From Ornithinimicrobium sp. (GTDB lineage: Bacteria > Actinomycetota > Actinomycetes > Actinomycetales > Dermatophilaceae), in the NCBI GenBank assembly GCA_030145965.1, contig JASKZT010000148.1, positions 1 through 5,004 of the forward strand: a DNA stretch of 5,004 nucleotides, written 5' to 3'. Both the position numbers and the translations under genes were made by a program. Positions 1 to 5,004 of the stretch are shown one piece after another. The notes under the pieces are model-generated. The model was given only the letters and a program-made list of their open reading frames with translations. It had not been told where the DNA came from and made no database searches. Every line of letters starts with the position of its first letter. Positions within the stretch are counted from its first letter, which is position 1.

Positions 1-356
1 GTGCCGGCCTGCTCGCCGGCACCGCGCAGTTGGGCGGCCGTGCGGGCGCGGCGGAGCGCGGCCGACGGCGCGACCGCGGTGGCACCGTGCGCGACGCCAC
101 GGGCCGGCTTGACGACGACCTGCGGGCGACCCGGCCGCGCGGGGCGCAGCGGCGACGCTGCATACGCACGCGGGGCCGCGTCGACGCCCGGCACGGTCAG
201 GGCGCGCCGGCGCTCGAGGACGCGCATCGCCTCGGAGAAGCGGTCGACCGAGCGGGCGGTCGCGAGGTGGTCGCGGCGACGCACCCAGTGCTGCACGAGG
301 TAGACAGCCCAGACCGCCACGATGACGACGAAGATGAAGCTGCTGACCGAGGGCAC
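1..356 (-). CDS. sepX: SepX/GlpR-like divisome membrane protein (C-terminus beyond the left edge)
   Basis: A small single-pass membrane protein, of which the first 118 residues are visible; the gene leaves the window in frame at position 3. Residues about 6-24 form one hydrophobic helix (FIFVVIVAVWAVYLV) followed at once by WVRRRDHL, so the positive-inside rule places the rest in the cytoplasm. Next comes a conserved-looking ARSVDRFSEAMRVLERR block, then a low-complexity Ala/Pro/Arg linker. This layout resembles Streptomyces SepX and corynebacterial GlpR, a membrane factor that binds the MoeA-like protein Glp at the septum (family knowledge, recalled). The presence of a glp-type gene in the same cluster supports the call. 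I chose GTG 356 because a TAGCGT -10-like box ends 7 nt before it, and because the MPS start fits related proteins. GTG 365, giving three more residues, is the alternative. Neither has a Shine-Dalgarno sequence. The last visible residues give no further domain. Confidence 0.78.
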   Translation of the reverse strand, partial: MPSVSSFIFVVIVAVWAVYLVQHWVRRRDHLATARSVDRFSEAMRVLERRRALTVPGVDAAPRAYAASPLRPARPGRPQVVVKPARGVAHGATAVAPSAALRRARTAAQLRGAGEQAG

Positions 357-369
357 GGTCGCCACGCTA
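357..369 (-). promoter_or_regulatory. Putative -10 box for leaderless transcription of the sepX-like gene
   Basis: Read on the minus strand, TAGCGT (369-364) matches the actinobacterial TANNNT -10 pattern. After a 7-nt spacer comes GTG at 356, exactly where transcription would start, giving a leaderless mRNA. There is no purine-rich ribosome site upstream of this start, which agrees with that reading. No convincing -35 element was found: CTGACC lies about 21 nt upstream, which is too far. The spacer between the acetyltransferase stop and this gene (357-430) shows no terminator hairpin, so read-through from the upstream operon is also possible. Confidence 0.42.
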
Positions 370-430
370 GGGGCACCCGGAGGACGTTCGGGTCAGGCGG
401 TCGGAGTGTCGCGCAAGTTTCTGGTGTGAC

Positions 431-1057
431 TCAGGTGACGGAGCGTCGGAGCAGCTCGACGAGCCCGCCCGGGGCGTACCCGCCGGGGCTCAGGTCCTCG
501 GCCAGCACGGCGAAGCAGCGATGGTCGCGCCACCGCCCCTCGACGTGCATGAGCCCCCGGCGCAACCCCTCCTCGGGTAGCCCGAGACGCCCGACGACGG
601 CCAGGCTGGGGGCGTTCTCCGGCCGGATGCCGACCTCGACGCGGTGCAGCCCGGCGGTGAGCAGGGCGTGGTCGACCAGGGTGGCCAGGGCCCAGGTCGC
701 GTAGCCGCGGCCGGTGGCCCCCTCGTCCAGCCAGTAGCCCGCCCAGCCTGTGGACCGCGAGCCGTGCACGACGTCGAAGAGCTGCGCCTGCCCGACGATC
801 GTGCCGTCCACGTCGATCGCGAAGGGCAGCAGCAGCCCGTCGCGCGCCGCCAGGTCGAGGGTGCGCCGCAGCTGGCGGAAGGTGAGCGGCGGCCGGCCCG
901 GGCCGGGGACGGTCGACTCCCAGCGGGAGAGCCAGGCGTGGTTGCGGCGACGCAGCTCCTCCCACTCCTGGCGGTCGCGCCGCTCCAGGCGGCGCAGCGT
1001 GAGCAGCCGGCCGGAGGGCAGGACGGTCCGGGGGGTGGCGGGCCAGCTCCAGGTCAC
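431..1057 (-). CDS. rimJ: GNAT-family N-acetyltransferase, RimJ/RimL type
   Basis: A 208-residue acetyl-CoA-dependent acetyltransferase, close to the usual size of RimJ/RimL proteins. The GNAT fold signs are clear: a substrate-side N-terminal half with NHAWLSRWESTVP near residues 39-51; a beta strand FAIDVDGTIVGQ (79-90); GYWLDEGATGRGYAT (107-121), which holds the acetyl-CoA pyrophosphate loop; then HRVEVGIRPENAPSLAVVGRLG (138-159), the late GNAT segment with the usual Asn. The GTG start overlaps the moaC stop as GTGA, and no good ribosome site precedes it, so it is probably translated by coupling. An in-frame extension upstream reads into moaC in the wrong frame and was discarded. The symbol follows the mycobacterial neighbour Rv0995. 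The real substrate is not shown; ribosomal protein S5 is only the E. coli precedent. A role tied to cell division or to a neighbouring protein is possible but unproven. Confidence 0.88.
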   Translation of the reverse strand: MTWSWPATPRTVLPSGRLLTLRRLERRDRQEWEELRRRNHAWLSRWESTVPGPGRPPLTFRQLRRTLDLAARDGLLLPFAIDVDGTIVGQAQLFDVVHGSRSTGWAGYWLDEGATGRGYATWALATLVDHALLTAGLHRVEVGIRPENAPSLAVVGRLGLPEEGLRRGLMHVEGRWRDHRCFAVLAEDLSPGGYAPGGLVELLRRSVT

Positions 1058-1542
1058 GCCGGGCGGACCCAGTCCCCCGAGCGGCCGCCGGACTTCGCGG
1101 TCACCCGCACGTCGGTGACGGTCGCGAGCCGGTCGACGGCCTTGACCATGTCGATGAGCGCGAGCGCGGCGACGCTGACGCAGGTCAGCGCCTCCATCTC
1201 CACGCCGGTGCGGTCGGCGGTGCGCACGGTGGCGGTGATGTCGACGCCCTCGTCGCGCACGGCGAGGTCGACCTCGACCGCGTGGACCGCGACCGGGTGG
1301 CACAGCGGCACGAGGTCAGGGGTGCGCTTGGCGGCCTGGATACCCGCGATCCGGGCCACGCCCAGGGCGTCGCCCTTGGGCACCGTCCCGCCGCGCAGCG
1401 CCTCGACCGCGGCCGGGGAGAGGAGCACCCGGCCGGCCGCGGACGCGGTGCGGGCGGTGACCTCCTTGGCGGTGACGTCCACCATGTGCGCCGTGCCGTC
1501 GGCGCGCAGGTGGGTCAGGCCGTCGGGCGCACCGGCGCTCAC
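1054..1542 (-). CDS. moaC: Cyclic pyranopterin monophosphate synthase MoaC
   Basis: A 162-residue cytosolic enzyme of molybdenum cofactor synthesis. With MoaA it turns GTP into cyclic pyranopterin monophosphate, MoaC doing the second step on the 3',8-cyclo intermediate. The length matches E. coli MoaC (161). Signatures in order: LTHLRADGTAHMVDV (9-23), PKGDALGVARIAGIQAAKRT (55-74), LVPLCHP (77-83), TGVEMEALT (112-120), DMVKAVD (131-137) and AKSGGRSGD (149-157). Lys56, His82, Glu115, Glu117, Asp131, Lys134 and Lys150 line up with the conserved active-site positions, including E. coli Lys51, Asp128 and Lys131, so it looks intact and active. GTG 1542 overlaps the last bases of glp as GTGA, and a GGGGGA stretch about 7 nt upstream is a weak ribosome site. 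Its place between glp and rimJ differs from the mycobacterial order. No other cofactor gene (moaA, moaD, moaE, mog) is in view. Confidence 0.96.
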   Translation of the reverse strand: MSAGAPDGLTHLRADGTAHMVDVTAKEVTARTASAAGRVLLSPAAVEALRGGTVPKGDALGVARIAGIQAAKRTPDLVPLCHPVAVHAVEVDLAVRDEGVDITATVRTADRTGVEMEALTCVSVAALALIDMVKAVDRLATVTDVRVTAKSGGRSGDWVRPA

Positions 1543-2813
1543 GGGCGGTCCCCCGCGGCGAGGCGGCCGTCGATCTCCCGGCGGGGGCGCAGCAGCACGA
1601 GCTCGACCCGCGCCCCGGCCTCGACCTCGGTGACGTCCTCGGCGGAGACCGCGAGCGCGTCGGCCTGCGCGAGCCCGGCCACCATGTGCGAGCCGTGGCC
1701 GCCGACCGGCTCCACGGCGTACTCCCCCGTGCCGTCGCGGGTCAGGCGCACCCGGGTGTAGGTGCGCCGGTCGGTGGCGCTGGGCCAGGACGTCGCGGCG
1801 TAGCCGGTGGTCGTGGCGCCGCCGGTGGTCGCGGAGTCGCTGACGTGCCAGCCCGCGCGGCGCTCCAGCGCGGGCCGCACGAAGACCTCGAAGCTGACCA
1901 GGGCGCTGACCGGGTTGCCGGGCAGGGTGAAGACCGGCACCTTGCGGCGTCCGAGCACCCCGAAGCCCTGCGGCTTGCCCGGCTGCATCGCCACCTCGAC
2001 GAACTGCGTCGACCCCTCGCCGGTGAGCACGGCCTTGACGATGTCGTAGGCGCCCTTGCTCACGCCGCCGGTCGTGATGACGGCGTCGGCGTGGCCGAGG
2101 TGGTGGCGGATCTCCTTGCGGGTCACGCTCTCGTCGTCGGGCAGGTGGCCGACGTGGACGGGGTAGAAGCCCGCCTGGCGCACGAGCGCCTCGAGCATGG
2201 GGCCGTTGGAGTCGACGATCTGCCCTCGGCCGACCTCGTCGCCGACGCGCACGAGCTCGTCGCCGGTCGACAGGATGACGACGCGGACGGGCCCGGTGAC
2301 CTCGACCCGCTCGACGCCGGCGGAGACGAGCGCGGCCAGCTGCGGTGCGGCGATGCGGGTGCCCGCGGGCAGCACGACCTCACCCTCGCGCACGTCCTCC
2401 CCGGCGCGGCGGATGTTGGCCCCCTCGTCGGGGTGGATGCGGAACTGCGCCTCCCGGACGTGCCCGTCGGTGTCCTCGACCCGGACCACCGCGTCGGCGC
2501 CGACGGGCAGGGGCGCGCCGGTCATGATGCGCCACGCCCGGCCCGGCACGTGCTCGCGGGGCATCGGGTCGCCGGCGGCGATGTCACCCACGACCGGCAG
2601 CAGCACCGGGCTGTCCGGAGCGGCACCCTCGAGGTCCTCGCGGCGCACGGCATACCCGTCCATGGAGGAGTTGTCGAAGCGCGGCAGGTCGGCGCGGCTG
2701 CGCACGTCGGAGACCGTCACCAGCCCGGCGGCCCGGGTGACGGGGACGGTCTGGGTGCCCACCGGCTCGACCTGGGTGAGGATGTTCTCGAGGTGCTCCT
2801 CGACGGAGATCAT
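1539..2813 (-). CDS. glp: Gephyrin/MoeA-like molybdotransferase Glp
   Basis: A 424-residue protein, full length for MoeA, the enzyme that inserts molybdate into adenylylated molybdopterin. Domains follow the MoeA order: an N-terminal segment, FDNSSMDGYAVR (46-57), RIMTGAPLPVGADAVVRVEDT (95-115), ANIRRAGEDV (132-141), the MoCF-binding core with ILSTGDEL (180-187), DSNGPML (201-207) and TTGGVSKGAYD (247-257), then MQPGKPQGFG (276-285), TLPGNPVSALVSFE (296-309), and C-terminal domain IV with GHGSHMV (373-378). Domain IV is followed by a basic tail of about 15 residues. ATG 2813 has a GAAAGG ribosome site 6 nt upstream, and the reading frame above it has no family similarity. The usual MoeA loop GGVSVGDYD here reads GGVSKGAYD. 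Such single-operon actinobacterial proteins have been renamed Glp because the corynebacterial one works in cell division with GlpR; the SepX/GlpR-like gene downstream fits that. Whether this copy also makes cofactor cannot be told here, although its coupling to moaC favours it. Confidence 0.93.
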   Translation of the reverse strand: MISVEEHLENILTQVEPVGTQTVPVTRAAGLVTVSDVRSRADLPRFDNSSMDGYAVRREDLEGAAPDSPVLLPVVGDIAAGDPMPREHVPGRAWRIMTGAPLPVGADAVVRVEDTDGHVREAQFRIHPDEGANIRRAGEDVREGEVVLPAGTRIAAPQLAALVSAGVERVEVTGPVRVVILSTGDELVRVGDEVGRGQIVDSNGPMLEALVRQAGFYPVHVGHLPDDESVTRKEIRHHLGHADAVITTGGVSKGAYDIVKAVLTGEGSTQFVEVAMQPGKPQGFGVLGRRKVPVFTLPGNPVSALVSFEVFVRPALERRAGWHVSDSATTGGATTTGYAATSWPSATDRRTYTRVRLTRDGTGEYAVEPVGGHGSHMVAGLAQADALAVSAEDVTEVEAGARVELVLLRPRREIDGRLAAGDRP

Positions 2814-2819
2814 CGATGG

Positions 2820-2825
2820 CCTTTC
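2820..2825 (-). promoter_or_regulatory. Ribosome binding site of glp
   Basis: GAAAGG on the minus strand lies 6 nt before ATG 2813. It is the best Shine-Dalgarno match of any gene start in the window. It fixes the start of glp at the MISVEEHLEN reading and rules out the longer open frame that runs on to about 3191. Confidence 0.65.
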
Positions 2826-2845
2826 GGGACGGGGACGTGCGTCCC

Positions 2846-2851
2846 AGCCTA
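2846..2851 (-). promoter_or_regulatory. Possible -10 box of the glp-moaC-rimJ operon
   Basis: TAGGCT on the minus strand (2851-2846) fits TANNNT. It lies 32 nt above the glp ATG, giving room for a short leader of about 25 nt that carries the GAAAGG ribosome site. No recognisable -35 hexamer lies 16-19 nt upstream, so this is a weak call from one motif and its position in the divergent spacer. Confidence 0.33.
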
Positions 2852-2862
2852 GCCAGCCGCCC

Positions 2863-2868
2863 CACAAT
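2863..2868 (+). promoter_or_regulatory. Possible -10 box for leaderless transcription of the cyclo-ligase gene
   Basis: CACAAT (2863-2868) resembles a TATAAT-type -10 box and ends 6 nt before GTG 2875, the spacing expected if the transcript begins at the start codon. No purine-rich ribosome site precedes that GTG. The divergent spacer is only 61 bp (2814-2874), so the promoters of the two directions would be interleaved. The first base departs from consensus and no -35 element was found. Confidence 0.38.
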
Positions 2869-2874
2869 GGCCCG

Positions 2875-3519
2875 GTGAGCACCTCCCCCGTCCTGCCCCC
2901 GTACGAGCCCACCGGCGACGTCGTCGCGGACAAGGCGACCTGGCGCGCCCTCGTGCGGGCCGCGCGCCGCGAGCTGGTCGAGGGCTGGGGCGAGGACGGC
3001 CGCGCCGAGGCGGGACGGCGCCTCGCCGGGACCGGGCTCCGCCTCGTCGAGGAGTACGCGGCGCGCCAGGGCCGCGCGGACGTGGCGGGGATGTGCGTGA
3101 CGGCCTTCGAGCCGATGCGGACCGAGCCCCCGGTGGACCTGCTGACCGACGCCCTCCTCGCGGCCGGCGTCCGGGTCCTCGTGCCGCTCACGCTCGAGCG
3201 GCCGCGGCTCGACTGGGCCGACCTGACCGACCCCGGGCGGACACCGCTCGGCGAGAGCGCCCTGGCGCAGGTCGACGTGGCGCTGGTGCCGGGGCTGGCG
3301 GTGTCCCGCGAGGGGGTCCGGCTCGGGCAGGGCGGCGGCTACTACGACACGACGCTGCCGCGGCTGCGGGCGCTGTCCGGCGGGGCGCCGGTCGTCATCG
3401 TGCTGCACGACCACGAGGTGGTGCCCGCGGTGCCGGCCGCCGCCCACGACGCGGTCGTCGACGGGGTGCTGCGGCCGGTCGGGCTCAGCCGGTCGGACCG
3501 TCGCCCGGGACCAGGGTGA
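2875..3519 (+). CDS. 5-formyltetrahydrofolate cyclo-ligase
   Basis: A 214-residue cytosolic enzyme that uses ATP to convert 5-formyltetrahydrofolate to 5,10-methenyltetrahydrofolate, returning the stored folate to one-carbon metabolism. The family layout is seen: an N-terminal helix with Lys20 and Arg24 (DKATWRALVRAARREL), VTAFEPMRTEPPVDLL (75-90) for the substrate side, VRVLVPLTL (99-107), VDVALVPGLAVSREGVRLGQGGGYYD (133-158) with the glycine-rich nucleotide loop, and a C-terminal VPAVPAAAHDAVVDGVLRPVG (183-203). The usual Arg after GGGYYD is Thr159. About 19 residues lie before the family's first Lys, slightly longer than common. GTG 2875 was chosen as the first start in frame after the divergent spacer; an ATG at 2867 is out of frame and stops after three codons. 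The gene is divergent from glp, matching the Rv0992c position in M. tuberculosis. Its last 35 bp overlap the tail of the opposing acylase gene. Confidence 0.9.
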   Translation: MSTSPVLPPYEPTGDVVADKATWRALVRAARRELVEGWGEDGRAEAGRRLAGTGLRLVEEYAARQGRADVAGMCVTAFEPMRTEPPVDLLTDALLAAGVRVLVPLTLERPRLDWADLTDPGRTPLGESALAQVDVALVPGLAVSREGVRLGQGGGYYDTTLPRLRALSGGAPVVIVLHDHEVVPAVPAAAHDAVVDGVLRPVGLSRSDRRPGPG

Positions 3520-5004
3520 GCGTCGCCTCGGCCGCCTCCTCGACGGCCGCGCGCGTGAACGCCCAGGGGTAGGTCTCCCCGTCGAGCCAGGCCTGCGTCT
3601 GGTCCTTCCAGTTCGGGTGGAAGGCGTGGCCGGAGGTACCGGTCTGGTTGACCCACCGCGAGGCGTCGAGGTCGTCCAGGTCGACGACCATGCGCATGGA
3701 CGGCCCGGAGGTGACGGTGAAGTCACCGGTCGAGGCGTCCCAGTTGAAGGCGTTGACGAGCGAGCTGCCGCCGGCGACAGGCGTGGGGTCCTGGCCGAAG
3801 ATGCCCGCGACGATGCCCGGCACGGCGTCACCGGAGAGCACCTCGTGCTGCAGGTGCACCTGGTGCAGCTGGCCCCAGGTCCAGCGCTCGGGATCCTTGG
3901 AGACCCGGCGGGTCAGGTCGTTGCGCGCCTCGATCATCGCGGAGCGGATGACCTCGTCGCGCGACTCGACCACGCCGACCGTGCGCCGGTCGTCCCACCA
4001 GGGGTTGTCCGGCGCGCGCAGCAGGTCCTCCACCAGCAGCATCGAGCGGGAGCTGCCGGTCGCACCGAGGTCGGGCGGCAGCTCGTCGTCGAGCACGGTC
4101 TCCAGCAGGTTGGCGTAGACGGCGTAGAAGTAGGCCGCGGCGGCCGACCCCTCACCCTGGGCCGGGGCGGTGAGGTCCCACTGGCGCAGCAGGTCCTGGG
4201 CCTCGCTGTAGAAGTCGTCGCCCAGGTCGAGGCGGATGAGGTAGGGGACGAGCACCTCGGCGAAGGCGTTGCGGTCGTCCAGCTGGATCTGCGACATCGC
4301 CTCGACGGTGAGCGGGGTGCCGGCGTCGATCTGCTCGCGCAGCAGCTCCAGGATCCGGGTGGAGCGGTAGCCCTTGTCGAACTCGCTGGTGAGGTAGGGG
4401 GTGCTGCCACGGGCGACGGCCTGGTTGGCGGCGACGATGACCCCGTCCTCGGGGTTGAGCACCGAGGGCAGGTCGGCGAAGTCGACGTAGCCCTGCCAGG
4501 CGTAGCCGTCGTCCCAGCCGGGCGCGGGCAGGTAGCCCGGCGGCGTGCCGTGGGTGGCCGAGCGGCGGATCGGCACGAGGCCGGGCGCCTGGTAGCCGAT
4601 GTTGCCCTCGACGTCGGCGTAGAGCAGGTTCTGCGACGGGACGGCGAAGAGGCGCGCGCTGTCGCGGAAGCTCTCCCAGTCGGTCGCGGCGTTGAGCGCG
4701 AAGACCGCCTCGGCGGTGCGGCCGGGCTCCAGCGCGGTCCAGGCGAGCGCGACCTCGTAGTCGTTGCTGGTCCGCACCCCGCCCAGGGGCGCGCCTCGCC
4801 CGAGGTCTGCGACGTCCGGCACCGCGTCCGAGACGATCGGGCCGTGGGAGGTCTCGCGGACCTCGATCGTCACGTCGTCCCCGCCCGCCACGCTGATGGT
4901 CTCGGTCCGCACGTCCATCGGCACGTAGTCGTCGCCACGCAGGACCCGGTCGCCGCGGACGTCCTCGAGGTAGAAGTCGGTGACGTCGGGGTCGAGGTTG
5001 GTGA
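3485..5004 (-). CDS. Penicillin acylase family protein, beta-chain region (N-terminus beyond the right edge)
   Basis: The C-terminal 505 residues of an Ntn-hydrolase of the penicillin acylase family, normally about 700-900 residues, exported and self-cleaved into two chains. Visible blocks in order: TNLDPDVTDFYLEDVRGD at the edge, TSHGPIVSD (about 4831-4852), PSQNLLYADVEGNIGYQAPG (about 4580-4640), LPAPGWDDGYAWQGYVDFADLP, then VIVAANQ (about 4420-4440), whose Asn sits where family members keep an oxyanion-hole Asn. Near the C-terminus are SGPSMRMVVDLDD, TGTSGHAFHPNWKDQ and PWAFTRAAVEEAAEATLTL. The catalytic serine (or other nucleophile) of the beta chain and any signal peptide lie outside the window, so activity cannot be judged. 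Substrates of this family range from beta-lactams to acyl-homoserine lactones and lipopeptides; nothing here decides. It runs convergent with the cyclo-ligase and overlaps it by 35 bp. No terminator hairpin follows it. Confidence 0.92.
   Translation of the reverse strand, partial: TNLDPDVTDFYLEDVRGDRVLRGDDYVPMDVRTETISVAGGDDVTIEVRETSHGPIVSDAVPDVADLGRGAPLGGVRTSNDYEVALAWTALEPGRTAEAVFALNAATDWESFRDSARLFAVPSQNLLYADVEGNIGYQAPGLVPIRRSATHGTPPGYLPAPGWDDGYAWQGYVDFADLPSVLNPEDGVIVAANQAVARGSTPYLTSEFDKGYRSTRILELLREQIDAGTPLTVEAMSQIQLDDRNAFAEVLVPYLIRLDLGDDFYSEAQDLLRQWDLTAPAQGEGSAAAAYFYAVYANLLETVLDDELPPDLGATGSSRSMLLVEDLLRAPDNPWWDDRRTVGVVESRDEVIRSAMIEARNDLTRRVSKDPERWTWGQLHQVHLQHEVLSGDAVPGIVAGIFGQDPTPVAGGSSLVNAFNWDASTGDFTVTSGPSMRMVVDLDDLDASRWVNQTGTSGHAFHPNWKDQTQAWLDGETYPWAFTRAAVEEAAEATLTLVPGDGPTG

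Noticed and set aside
1..22. Inverted repeat GTGCCGG / CCGGCAC with an 8-nt loop
   Set aside because: It falls inside the coding frame of the sepX-like protein. Such short GC palindromes are expected by chance at this base composition, and there is no following T-run.
366..430. Possible terminator or small gene between rimJ and the sepX-like gene
   Set aside because: No stable hairpin with a T-run and no start codon with a plausible short product was found. Only the promoter-like box at its left end is supported.
1058..1303. N-terminal extension of the acetyltransferase to 290 residues
   Set aside because: The extra residues are moaC read in another frame (Arg/Gly-rich), and the GTG at 1057 overlapping the moaC stop gives a protein of normal family length.
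644..1633. A 329-codon plus-strand frame opposite rimJ and moaC
   Set aside because: Low-complexity product with no family similarity, lying wholly opposite two well-supported genes.
1686..2852. A 388-codon open frame on the plus strand opposite glp
   Set aside because: It is the antisense shadow of a clear MoeA-family gene in very GC-rich DNA. Its product is an Ala/Gly/Asp/Arg-rich sequence with no recognisable domain.
2814..3191. N-terminal extension of glp to 550 residues
   Set aside because: The extra stretch is Arg/Ser/Pro-rich and lies opposite the cyclo-ligase gene. The MoeA similarity begins at ATG 2813, which has a good ribosome site.
3475..3500. Repeated CCGGTCGG at the end of the cyclo-ligase gene, considered as a terminator
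   Set aside because: The copies are direct, not inverted. The only palindrome (GGTCGGACC) leaves a one-base loop, so no terminator stem can form.

Overview
The window is very GC-rich, with GTG starts, 4-bp gene overlaps and almost no intergenic space. This fits an Actinomycetota chromosome. The gene order and the SepX/GlpR-like protein suggest a member of the Micrococcales or a near relative, but no species can be named from the sequence alone. No rRNA, tRNA, CRISPR array, insertion sequence or prophage sign is visible. It reads as ordinary chromosomal backbone.

Layout. Positions 1-2813 hold a minus-strand cluster read right to left: a gephyrin/MoeA-like molybdotransferase (glp, 2813-1539), moaC (1542-1054), a RimJ/RimL-type GNAT acetyltransferase (1057-431), and the start of a small membrane protein of the SepX/GlpR divisome family (356 to beyond the left edge). 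The first three are joined by two identical GTGA stop/start overlaps. The SepX-like gene sits 74 bp below the acetyltransferase and has its own likely leaderless start. A 61-bp divergent spacer (2814-2874) separates glp from a plus-strand 5-formyltetrahydrofolate cyclo-ligase (2875-3519). That gene runs tail to tail into, and overlaps by 35 bp, a minus-strand penicillin-acylase-family hydrolase (3485 to beyond the right edge).

How the genes fit together. The order cyclo-ligase / (divergent) / MoeA-type protein / RimJ / single-pass membrane protein matches, from memory, the Mycobacterium tuberculosis Rv0992c-Rv0996 neighbourhood. The differences are that galU is absent between the divergent genes and moaC is inserted. 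In corynebacteria the MoeA-like protein (Glp) and its membrane receptor (GlpR; SepX in Streptomyces) have been described as cell-division factors. The cluster may therefore carry both a pterin/molybdenum cofactor function (Glp, MoaC) and a septation function (Glp, SepX/GlpR). The acylase is most likely an unrelated neighbour.

I found no clearly undescribed system. The points most worth a second look are the moaC-containing glp-sepX cluster, substitutions in the signature loops of Glp and the cyclo-ligase, two probable leaderless starts, and the antisense-overlapping gene tails.
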